Assembly (NCBI GenBank): GCA_023264975.1
Contig: JAHFUS010000041.1
Span: forward strand, 1 to 37,688
DNA: 37,688 nt
Reading direction: 5' to 3'
Source: Actinomycetes bacterium
GTDB lineage: Bacteria; Actinomycetota; Acidimicrobiia; Acidimicrobiales; GCA-2861595
Shown: in pieces, positions 30,756 to 37,688 of the stretch
Position numbering within the stretch: the first letter of the stretch is position 1
Layout: the number at the start of each line of letters is the position of its first letter
Notes under the pieces: model-generated
Databases searched by the model: none
Seen by the model: the letters and a program-made list of their open reading frames with translations, nothing else
What the model was told of the DNA's origin: nothing
Program-made: the position numbers and the translations under genes

Positions 30756-32548
30756 CGAGGCTCGGCCGCCCGCCCGTCGAGCCGCAGCCGGCCCCGGGCG
30801 ATGCCGTGCCGGCCACTGGGGCGCCGCGTGGCGGCCGGCGCCTCCACGCTCCGGCGGCGGCCGGGTTCGTCGTGCTCACGGTCGGCTTCCTGTGGCCCGC
30901 GGTTGCCCACTACCGCGACCGGGTGCTCTCCCAGGGTGGCGACGGGAGCACGTTCCTGTGGGCGTGGTGGGCCATGCCCCGTGCCCTTCTGGCGGGACAC
31001 AACCCGTTCGTGACCGACAAGCTCTTCCACCCCGTCGGCGGCAACCTGGCCTTCCACACCACCGCACCCCTGGAGATGGTCCTGTCGTGGCCGGTGGCCC
31101 GGCTGCTGGGCCTCGGGGCTGCGGTCAACACGCTCCAGCTGGCGGCTGTCTTCCTCTCCGCCCTTGGCGCCTATCTCCTCGCGTTCCACGCCTGCGGGGA
31201 CAGGCGGGCAGCCTTCTTCGCAGGTGTCGCGTTCGCCTTCGTGCCATACCGGTTCGTGCACATGGGCGGGCACTTCAACCTCATCCACACGGAGTTCCTG
31301 CCCTTCGGGCTGCTGGCGTTCCTGCGGTTCGTCGACGAGCAGACGCGCCGCCGGGCGGTATGGCTCGGTGCCGTGGTGGGGCTGACCTTCCTGACCGACT
31401 TCTACTACACCGTCTTCCTGCTCCTCGCCCTGGGCGTACTGGGTCTGGCCCGACGGAGGGACCTCGGCCGAGGTTCCCTCCGGCTGCTGGCCGAGGCGGG
31501 ATTCATCGCCGCACTGGTGGCCCTCCCGCTGCTCGTGGCCATGGTGCAGGCGCTGATGGCAGGCGAGCTCGATCCGCTGCCGGGGTGGGGGGGCGCCGAT
31601 GTGTACTCGGCCGACGCCATCGCCTGGATCCTTCCGCCCGCCCGGCACCCGTGGTGGGGGTCGTTCGTGTCGCGTGCGCAGGTGGGGCGGCCGGTCCAGG
31701 GGGAGGGCATCGCCTACCCGGGCCTCGTCGTCCTCGGCCTGGCGGTGGCGGGACGGGGGCTGGGCGACCGGGTTTCCCGCAGGGGCTGGGTCGCCCTTGC
31801 CGTCATCGCCGGCGTGCTGGCCATGGGCCCGTTCCTCCAGGTCGGCGGTCGTAGCGGGGGAGCCTTTTCCTACCTCGGGCGCAGCTTCACCTTTCCGTTG
31901 CCCTATCTGGCTCTGCACTTCATCCCGGTGCTCAACGGTGTCCGCGTGCCCGGGCGCTTCGCCATAGTCGCCATCCTCGCGCTCGACGTCCTCGCCGCCG
32001 TCGCCCTCGCGTCCCTCATCCGCCGGTGTTCCGCACGGGGGTTGGCCGCCTGCGCCGTTGCGCTCGTAGTCACGTTGGTCGAGTTCCTGCCTGGTGTGCC
32101 CTCGTCCCACCCGGTGGCGGTGCCGGCGCCGTACCATCGCATCAGGGCCGACAGTGGCGGTGGCGCCGTGCTGGAGGTGCCGCTTCAGTGGTGGTCGGGC
32201 ACGGACGAGGTGGGCGACGGCAGGCTGGGCCGGGACGACACGATCTTCGTGTACTACGCCACTGTCCACGGCCGCCCCCTCGTGTCCGGGTACCTGTCCC
32301 GCTACCCGTCCGAGCGCCTCGCCCGCCTGACGGCGGTACCGGTGTACCGCCAGGTGCTTGCCCTCGGCGACGAGCCCGGGTTCTCGGGCCCAGCCACCTT
32401 CACGGCGGACGACCTGCGCGCCCTCGGGATCGGCTACGTCGTGTACCACCGCGACCGGCCGTGGCCGGCTGCGTTCGCCTACCTGTCGGGCCTCGGGCTC
32501 CCGGTGCTGGCCGATGATGGGACCATCGTGGCGTGGAAGGTCGGCTGA
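30752..32548 (+). CDS. Large multi-pass membrane protein, unknown function
   Basis: A 598-residue protein with about eleven predicted helices after a basic, Pro-rich N-terminus. A conserved-looking loop, LFHPVGGNLAFHTTAPLEMVLSWP, follows the second helix, and a further loop reads PYRFVHMGGHFNLIHTEFLP. The C-terminal 150 residues are soluble. It resembles uncharacterised actinobacterial and chloroflexi membrane proteins found in glycan clusters, but I do not recognise a defined family. GTG 30752 overlaps the preceding stop in GTGA with GAGGCGAG as ribosome site. Its 3' end overlaps the next gene by 16 nt. Confidence 0.6.
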   Translation: MTRLGRPPVEPQPAPGDAVPATGAPRGGRRLHAPAAAGFVVLTVGFLWPAVAHYRDRVLSQGGDGSTFLWAWWAMPRALLAGHNPFVTDKLFHPVGGNLAFHTTAPLEMVLSWPVARLLGLGAAVNTLQLAAVFLSALGAYLLAFHACGDRRAAFFAGVAFAFVPYRFVHMGGHFNLIHTEFLPFGLLAFLRFVDEQTRRRAVWLGAVVGLTFLTDFYYTVFLLLALGVLGLARRRDLGRGSLRLLAEAGFIAALVALPLLVAMVQALMAGELDPLPGWGGADVYSADAIAWILPPARHPWWGSFVSRAQVGRPVQGEGIAYPGLVVLGLAVAGRGLGDRVSRRGWVALAVIAGVLAMGPFLQVGGRSGGAFSYLGRSFTFPLPYLALHFIPVLNGVRVPGRFAIVAILALDVLAAVALASLIRRCSARGLAACAVALVVTLVEFLPGVPSSHPVAVPAPYHRIRADSGGGAVLEVPLQWWSGTDEVGDGRLGRDDTIFVYYATVHGRPLVSGYLSRYPSERLARLTAVPVYRQVLALGDEPGFSGPATFTADDLRALGIGYVVYHRDRPWPAAFAYLSGLGLPVLADDGTIVAWKVG

Positions 32549-34089
32549 CCGCGGAGCCAGAACGGGTTGGCACAGGGGGGAGCGGGCGGCCGTCCCTGTC
32601 GCTCGTCGTGCCCCTCTACAACGAGGAGGAGCGCTTCGTCGAGCACGCCGAGGAGCTGCGGTCGTTCGTGGCGGGATTCGGGCCGGGGAGCCAGCTGATC
32701 GTGGTGGACGACGGCAGCACCGACGCCACCTGCGCCGTGGTGGAGCGGTTCCTCTCCGACCATCCCGGCTTCTCGGGCGTGCTGCTCCGCCGTCCCCACC
32801 AGGGGAAGGGCGCGGCCGTACGGGCGGGCCTGCAGGCCGCCACGGGCAGCTACTGGGCATTCTGCGACGTCGACCTGTCCACGCCGCTCGCCGAGCTTGA
32901 CCTGGTGCTGCGCGCCGCGGCAGCCGGAGGGGTGCTTGCCATCGGGTCCCGGGACGTGGGCGCCTCGCGCCTGGTCCTGCCCCAGGGCCGCGTGCGGGAG
33001 TCGCTGGGCAAGACCTACAACCGGCTCGTCCAGCTCACTGTGGCGCCCGGTATCTCGGACACCCAGTGCGGGGCCAAGGCCGCCGCCAGGGCGGTGTGGG
33101 GGGCCATCCTCCCGCATTGCCGCGAAGTCGGGTTCGCCTGGGACGTCGAGATCATCGCCGTGGCCCGGCGGCTCGGGATCGCCGTCCGGGAGGTGGCCAT
33201 CGAGTGGAGTCATGATGACCGCTCCAGGGTGCGTATCGGACGCGACGGCGCGGCCATGGTGGCGGCACTGCCCAGGATCATCGCGACCACGAGGCTCGTC
33301 GGGTCGGGGGCCCGGGCCGACAGGGAGGCCAGCGGCGTGTTCGACAATCAGCAGGCGTCAACGCTCATCGGGTCGGACACGGACCACTGGTGGTTCAGGA
33401 GCAAGGCCGCGTTCGTCTCGGCGGTGCTCCGGCGCCATCCGCAGCCGGGCCCGACTCCGTTCCTCGTGGACGTTGGTGCGGGCGCAGGCGGTGTCACCGC
33501 CATCCTGGGGTGGCCGCCCGACCGTCTCACCGCCATCGAGGGCTCCGAGGAGTTGGTCCGCGTCGCCCACGTGCGCCACGCACTTCCGGCCGCGGTGGGG
33601 TCGACCGACCACCTGTGCCTCCGTGACGGGAGCGTGGGGGTCATGACCATGCTCGACGTCGTCGAGCACCTCGACGACCCCGACGCCGCCTTGCGCGAGG
33701 CCTACCGCGCCCTCCACCCCGGCGGGCAGCTCGTCGTCACCGTCCCCGCCCACCAGTGGCTGTGGAGTTCGGCCGACGAGATGCTGGGCCATGTGCGCCG
33801 GTACACCCGCCCGCTGCTGCGCGAGCAGCTGCACGGTGCCGGCTTCGAGCCGGTCGTGCTCACCCACGTTTTCAGCTGGCTGGTGGCGCCGGTGTGGTTG
33901 CAGCGCCGGCTCGCCACCACCAAGGACGCGCAGTTGGGCCTCGATCAGAAGTCAGTGCTCCTCGACCGCGTGGCCCTCGTACTCACCAGGATCGAACGAG
34001 CCCTCATCCGGGTGGTCCCCTTGCCGATCGGCACGTCGATCCTGTGCCTGGCAGTCAAGTCCGCGCCGCCGAGCCCGTCCGGCTCCTGA
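32533..34089 (+). CDS. Family-2 glycosyltransferase fused to a SAM-dependent methyltransferase
   Basis: Residues 20-245 are a GT2 domain of the dolichyl/polyprenyl-phosphate sugar synthase type: LSLVVPLYNEEERFVEH, IVVDDGSTDAT, GKGAAVRAGL, FCDVDLSTP (the metal-binding DxD) and SDTQCGAKAA. It would load a sugar from a nucleotide donor onto a lipid phosphate. Residues 275-518 are a class I methyltransferase: DHWWFRSKAAFV, VDVGAGAGGVTAIL (SAM loop), MLDVVEHLDDPDAALREAYR and HVRRYTR. The join lies around SGVFDNQQASTLIGSDTDH. The two are usually separate proteins. The GTG start overlaps the preceding gene by 16 nt, and the C-terminal helices near 470-510 may sit on the membrane. Confidence 0.88.
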   Translation: MEGRLTAEPERVGTGGSGRPSLSLVVPLYNEEERFVEHAEELRSFVAGFGPGSQLIVVDDGSTDATCAVVERFLSDHPGFSGVLLRRPHQGKGAAVRAGLQAATGSYWAFCDVDLSTPLAELDLVLRAAAAGGVLAIGSRDVGASRLVLPQGRVRESLGKTYNRLVQLTVAPGISDTQCGAKAAARAVWGAILPHCREVGFAWDVEIIAVARRLGIAVREVAIEWSHDDRSRVRIGRDGAAMVAALPRIIATTRLVGSGARADREASGVFDNQQASTLIGSDTDHWWFRSKAAFVSAVLRRHPQPGPTPFLVDVGAGAGGVTAILGWPPDRLTAIEGSEELVRVAHVRHALPAAVGSTDHLCLRDGSVGVMTMLDVVEHLDDPDAALREAYRALHPGGQLVVTVPAHQWLWSSADEMLGHVRRYTRPLLREQLHGAGFEPVVLTHVFSWLVAPVWLQRRLATTKDAQLGLDQKSVLLDRVALVLTRIERALIRVVPLPIGTSILCLAVKSAPPSPSGS

Positions 34090-34102
34090 CAACCGGCCGG
34101 GC

Positions 34103-35749
34103 ATGACGGACGAGGCGGGATCCACGGAGCCACTTCGGGGAGGTCCGGGTCGTGGTGACGCGGGTTCCCGTCTCGATCGGGCGTTCCTACCCGTCGTCAC
34201 CGTCGCTTTCCTCCTCGTGTGCACCGTGCCCTACGCGGTCGCTGCCTGGCGCACCCCTCCGGGGACCGAGTTCTCCGGCGTGCTCTACAACCACTTCGAT
34301 ACGAGCTACTACCGGGCTTCCCAGCGCTCGACGGCGAGAGCCCTTCCCCACGCCAACCGGTTCACTGCGGAGCCCGGAGCGCCCGACCGCGTCCCGCCCC
34401 TGTACCCGCTGCTCGGTCGGGTCCAACGGCTCACCGGCCTACCGGCCTTCGTCGTGTACCACCTGCCCCGCGTGCTGGCCGCCGGTGCCCTGCCGGCCCT
34501 GCTGGCGTACCTGTTCGGGCTCTGCTTCCCGGGCCGGCGGGAGACGGTCAGGTGGGCGGTGCTCTTCGCTCTCTTCACCGCCGGTGTGCTGACGCTCGCC
34601 CCGGGCCTCGCCATCGCCGCCCGCTCCGGCGAGAGGATCCCGGAGTCCAACATCGCATACAGCTTCACCGTCTTCCCGCACTTCGCCGTCTCCTACGTGG
34701 GCCTCACACTGGCCTTCACGGCGCTTGCCATGGCGCTCCGGGGCCGGCCGGTACGGCTTGTCGCGGCGACCGGCGTCGGCGCCGGGGTCCTGCTCGGCCT
34801 CGGTCACGCCTTCCTGCTCCTGCCGTTCGTCGTCGTCTTTTCCGGGGTTCTCGTCGTTGCCGCCGCGCTGAGAGTGCGCGGCGGCGGCCCGTCGGGAGGC
34901 CTCACGCAGCTGGCGGCGGTCATGACCGTCGGCATTTCGGCTGCTCCCTTCGTGTTCCTGTTGCACCGGGTCCAGGCCAGGCTCGAGACGTTGCAGGGCT
35001 TCAGCTTCAGCGACGCCTATCTGCCCGACCGGTGGTGGACGTGGGCCTTGGGCTTCGGTGTCGTCTCCCTCCTTGCCCTGGCGGGAGCAGTGGCCGTGTT
35101 CCGGACCAGGAGCAGAGACCCGCTGGTGTGGCTCCTCCTGGCCTGGATCGGTGCGCAGTTGGGCTTCATCTACCTGCCGTCCGCGGTGTTCCAGCGCCGT
35201 TTCAGCGAGGGCCTCATTGTCCCCATCGCCGGAGTGGCGGGGGTCGGCGCCGCGCTCATCGGCGGCTCCGCTCGCGCCGCCCGAAGTGTGCGAGGCGGCC
35301 TCGTTGCCGTGCTCCTCCTGGGGGTTTTGACGATCGGCAAGAACCTGGGCGCGTCCGGGGAGTACGTGCCCAACGAACTCGGCGATCTTGCGGCACTCGT
35401 CAACCGCTCCGACGTCGTCCTGGCCGGAGCCCCGGTTTCGGCAATCTTGCCGGCCATCTCGGATGGCACCGCCTACGCCGCCCGTCTGCTGGAGACGCTG
35501 CAGTACGCAGCCAAGCGGTCGGCGGCCACACGCTACGCAGTCGACCCGGCCAGTGCCGCCTCCCGGCGGTGGCTCGCCGGCGAGGGGATCACGCTGGTCG
35601 TCGTGCAGGCCGGCGACCCGTCCTTCGCGTTGCGGGCCCTCGACGACGCGGATGCCGCCTGCCTGGAAACGACCTTCCGGCGGGGGGATCTCACCGCCTA
35701 CCGGGTGCAGCCGGAATGCCTGAGCGCGGCGGGCGGGGGTGGTGGGTGA
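34103..35749 (+). CDS. Multi-pass membrane protein, unknown function (glycan cluster)
   Basis: A 548-residue protein with about ten predicted helices. Loop 1 holds FSGVLYNHFDTSYYRASQRSTA and PDRVPPLYPLLGRV, in a position where GT-C proteins keep catalytic acidic residues, but there is no clear family match. The last 150 residues are soluble. ATG 34103 lies 13 nt after the preceding gene and matches the onset of protein-like sequence; a longer frame upstream runs through that gene in another frame. It is the last gene of the cluster begun at 29097. Confidence 0.6.
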   Translation: MTDEAGSTEPLRGGPGRGDAGSRLDRAFLPVVTVAFLLVCTVPYAVAAWRTPPGTEFSGVLYNHFDTSYYRASQRSTARALPHANRFTAEPGAPDRVPPLYPLLGRVQRLTGLPAFVVYHLPRVLAAGALPALLAYLFGLCFPGRRETVRWAVLFALFTAGVLTLAPGLAIAARSGERIPESNIAYSFTVFPHFAVSYVGLTLAFTALAMALRGRPVRLVAATGVGAGVLLGLGHAFLLLPFVVVFSGVLVVAAALRVRGGGPSGGLTQLAAVMTVGISAAPFVFLLHRVQARLETLQGFSFSDAYLPDRWWTWALGFGVVSLLALAGAVAVFRTRSRDPLVWLLLAWIGAQLGFIYLPSAVFQRRFSEGLIVPIAGVAGVGAALIGGSARAARSVRGGLVAVLLLGVLTIGKNLGASGEYVPNELGDLAALVNRSDVVLAGAPVSAILPAISDGTAYAARLLETLQYAAKRSAATRYAVDPASAASRRWLAGEGITLVVVQAGDPSFALRALDDADAACLETTFRRGDLTAYRVQPECLSAAGGGGG

Positions 35750-35772
35750 CGGCCGGCGGCGCCGATCCGCTG

Positions 35773-35909
35773 TAGCATGCGTGAGCGGTCCTCCAGAGTG
35801 GAGCTTGGCCGCGGTCGATTTGCGAGCGCACGCTGCGCTTGGTTCTGGTCCTCGGACCGGTGGCCTACGGCAACCTCGGCCACCGATCCTCGAAGGACCT
35901 AACTTCATC
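35773..35909 (+). promoter_or_regulatory. Promoter and structured 5' leader of the DEAD-box helicase gene
   Basis: A TAGCAT -10 hexamer (35773-35778) would give a leader of about 125 nt. It contains a perfect 6-bp stem with a 3-nt loop (AGCGCA-CGC-TGCGCT, 35825-35839), GGTC-CTCG-GACC at about 35847-35858, and a 7-bp stem GGTGGCC/GGCCACC (35859-35865 with 35878-35884) that ends 8 nt before AAGGA (35893-35897). A structured leader before an RNA helicase suggests post-transcriptional or cold-responsive control. Confidence 0.45.
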
Positions 35910-37523
35910 ATGACTTCGTCCGGGGCCACGCCGCCCCGTCGCAACTCCAACCGCGCCAACACGTCCGGCCGCCCCAACGGCGCCGGCACCGGCGGTTCCC
36001 GATCAGGCTCCGGCCGCAGTGCCGGCGGCTTCCAGGGCCGCGGCGCCTCAGGCGGCCAGTCCCGCCGGTCCGGCGCCACCTCAGGTGGCGGCTCCGGCGG
36101 GCCGCAGCCCCGCTCCGGCGCCCCTTCGCAAGCGCAGGCCGGTACCGCACCGCGCCGCCCGCCCACGCCGGCCACACCGTTCGTGCCGGCGGCGACGTTC
36201 GGCGAGTTGGGTGTCGACCCCGCCCTCGTGGCCGTCCTGGCCGCCGAAGGCATCGACGTGCCGTTCCCCATCCAGTCCGCCACCATGCGGGACTCCCTGG
36301 CCGGCAAGGATGTGCTCGGCCGGGGCCGCACCGGCAGCGGCAAGACCGTCGCCTTCGCCGTCCCGATGGTGATGGCGCTCAAGGCGTCGGGCCGCCGGGC
36401 CCAGCCCCGCCGTCCCCGTGCCCTCATCCTGGTGCCCACGCGCGAGCTGGCCACCCAGGTTGCGTCCACCATCGCACCGCTGGCCGCCGCCGCCAACCTG
36501 CGGGTGACGACGGTGTTCGGCGGCGTGGGCCAGCATCCGCAGGTGACCGCCCTCCGCAACGGTGTCGACATCGTCGTCGCCTGCCCGGGACGCCTCGAGG
36601 ACCTGATCAGCCAGAACTGCTGCCGGCTCGACGCAGTCGAGGTCACCGTGCTCGACGAGGCCGACCACATGGCCGACCTCGGGTTCCTGCCCGGCGTGAA
36701 GCGGATCCTCGACACCACGCCGGCCGGCACCCAGCGCCTGCTGTTCTCGGCCACGTTGGACAACGGCATCGACGTCCTCGTGCGCCGGTACCTCACCAAC
36801 CCCGTCACCCACTCGGTGGACGACGTGAACGCGGCGCCCCCGGACATGACGCACCACGTCCTCGAGGTGACGGCCGACACCAAGGCCACCGTGGTGCGCG
36901 AGCTCGCCTCGGGCCACGGCCGCAGCCTGTTGTTCACCCGCACCAAGCACGGGGCCAAGAAGCTGGCCAAGTACCTCACCCAGGCCGGCGTGCCGGCGGT
37001 GGAGCTGCACGGCAACCTGTCCCAGCCCATCCGCCAGCGCAACCTGGCCGCCTTCAGCGCCGGCACCGCCCGCGTGCTGGTGGCCACCGACATCGCCGCC
37101 CGCGGCATCCACGTCGACGAGATCGCCCTCGTCGTGCACGTGGACCCGCCCACCGAGCACAAGGCCTACACGCACCGCTCCGGGCGCACCGCCCGTGCGG
37201 GCGCGGCCGGCGACGTGGTGACGGTGATGACCAGGGACCAGGCCGGCGACGTGCGCACCCTGGCCCGCCAGGCCGGCATCCGCCCCACCATCACATCGGT
37301 GCGACCCGGCGACGCCACCATCCTCAGCCTGTCGGGGCCCCACGCGCCGCTGGTGACCCCGCCGCCGCCGGCCCCCGAGCGGGCCCCCCTGCGGGGCGGG
37401 CCCCGGTCGCATCACGGGCGGAGCGGTTCCCCGTCCGGCGGCCGCACCCCGGCCGCCAGCCGTGGCGGCTCTGCCGGCGGCCGCCCCGGCGGCCGCCCCG
37501 GCGGTCGCCGCTTCTCCCGCTGA
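35910..37523 (+). CDS. DEAD-box ATP-dependent RNA helicase
   Basis: A 537-residue helicase of the DeaD/RhlE/CsdA type that unwinds structured RNA during ribosome assembly, mRNA decay or cold adaptation. A Gly/Ser/Arg-rich N-terminal tail (about 90 residues) precedes the core: TFGELGV and PFPIQSATM (Q region), GRGRTGSGKT (motif I), PTRELA, LDEADHMADLGF (motif II), FSATL (motif III), TDIAARGIHVDE (motif V) and HRSGRTARAG (motif VI). A C-terminal tail rich in Gly, Arg and Pro follows. Both tails probably bind RNA. ATG 35910 was chosen over an upstream frame extension because AAGGA and a long leader precede it and the earlier residues are not protein-like. Confidence 0.95.
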   Translation: MTSSGATPPRRNSNRANTSGRPNGAGTGGSRSGSGRSAGGFQGRGASGGQSRRSGATSGGGSGGPQPRSGAPSQAQAGTAPRRPPTPATPFVPAATFGELGVDPALVAVLAAEGIDVPFPIQSATMRDSLAGKDVLGRGRTGSGKTVAFAVPMVMALKASGRRAQPRRPRALILVPTRELATQVASTIAPLAAAANLRVTTVFGGVGQHPQVTALRNGVDIVVACPGRLEDLISQNCCRLDAVEVTVLDEADHMADLGFLPGVKRILDTTPAGTQRLLFSATLDNGIDVLVRRYLTNPVTHSVDDVNAAPPDMTHHVLEVTADTKATVVRELASGHGRSLLFTRTKHGAKKLAKYLTQAGVPAVELHGNLSQPIRQRNLAAFSAGTARVLVATDIAARGIHVDEIALVVHVDPPTEHKAYTHRSGRTARAGAAGDVVTVMTRDQAGDVRTLARQAGIRPTITSVRPGDATILSLSGPHAPLVTPPPPAPERAPLRGGPRSHHGRSGSPSGGRTPAASRGGSAGGRPGGRPGGRRFSR

Positions 37524-37688
37524 GCCCCACGGGCAGCTGGGTGCCGGTGCTCTGGACGCCAGATGTCGCACCAGCACGTCGGGCTTCAGGACGATGGACT
37601 GGCTGACCACGTAGTCGAACGGCGCGACGGGCACGATCTCGCCCGGCGGCGGTGCCGGCGGAGAAGGTCCCACAGCGCCGTCACGCAG
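37524..37688. other. Right edge, possible start of a minus-strand gene
   Basis: The minus-strand frame from 37688 reads LRDGAVGPSPPAPPPGEIVP, then VAPFDYVVSQSIVLKPDVLVRHLASRA, which looks more like real protein than the other frames. No stop lies near the end of the helicase gene, so the extent is unknown and it may be a gene entering from outside the window or noise. Confidence 0.2.

Noticed and set aside
34439-37162. A 907-codon minus-strand frame opposite the last membrane protein and the helicase
   Set aside because: Antisense to two well-supported genes and low-complexity throughout.

Overview
The window is high-GC DNA, entirely chromosomal in character, from an Actinomycetota bacterium, most likely of the class Acidimicrobiia or a near relative. 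The signs are actinobacterial housekeeping genes in an actinobacterial order (an ANTAR response regulator, a DtxR/IdeR-type regulator, polA, rpsA, coaE, uvrB), many GTG starts, and a secreted protein with the GYWLVAADGGVFAFGDA-type 42-residue repeats that I associate with Acidimicrobiia. The lineage is an inference from gene content. No rRNA, tRNA, CRISPR array, transposase or plasmid/phage gene was seen.

Layout. (1) 1-10376 is core chromosome: the 3' part of a Cu/Zn superoxide dismutase with repeats, an EamA transporter fused to a lipoprotein-like DUF3105 domain, a small coiled-coil protein, a PdtaR-like regulator, a DtxR-family regulator, DNA polymerase I, a haem-oxygenase-fold protein, ribosomal protein S1 and dephospho-CoA kinase. 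(2) 10377-27066 is an accessory block between coaE and uvrB, genes that lie close together in many actinobacteria. It holds a decayed PIN-domain gene, a DUF222-HNH endonuclease gene with a LexA-type SOS box on its promoter, a VapBC toxin-antitoxin pair, a Tad/Flp pilus locus, a NarL-type two-component system and a truncated M23 peptidase remnant. (3) 27067-35749 is uvrB followed by a run of large membrane proteins around a glycosyltransferase-methyltransferase fusion. (4) 35910-37523 is a DEAD-box RNA helicase with a structured leader.

How the parts work together. The Tad locus has one arm on the minus strand (TadG-like and TadE-like pseudopilin proteins) and a divergent plus-strand operon: CpaB/RcpC, a CpaE-like ATPase, the CpaF/TadA motor, a VWA domain fused to TadB, TadC, and a multi-pass membrane protein coupled to tadC by an overlapping stop/start. 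Four Flp pilin genes lie downstream on the minus strand, followed by a LuxR/NarL-type response regulator and its sensor kinase. Three of the four pilin genes carry the same 18-bp inverted-repeat element (ATAGGnC-N4-GACCAA on the plus strand) upstream. I propose this as the binding site of the adjacent response regulator, which would make the region a self-contained signal-controlled pilus module. No prepilin peptidase and no secretin are encoded here; the lack of a secretin fits a single-membrane cell.

A recurrent promoter pattern runs through the window: a TAnnnT hexamer followed by exactly 6 or 7 nt and then the start codon (EamA gene, coiled-coil gene, dtxR-like gene, polA, HNH gene, vapB, uvrB). 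This suggests leaderless transcription, and it helped choose several starts.
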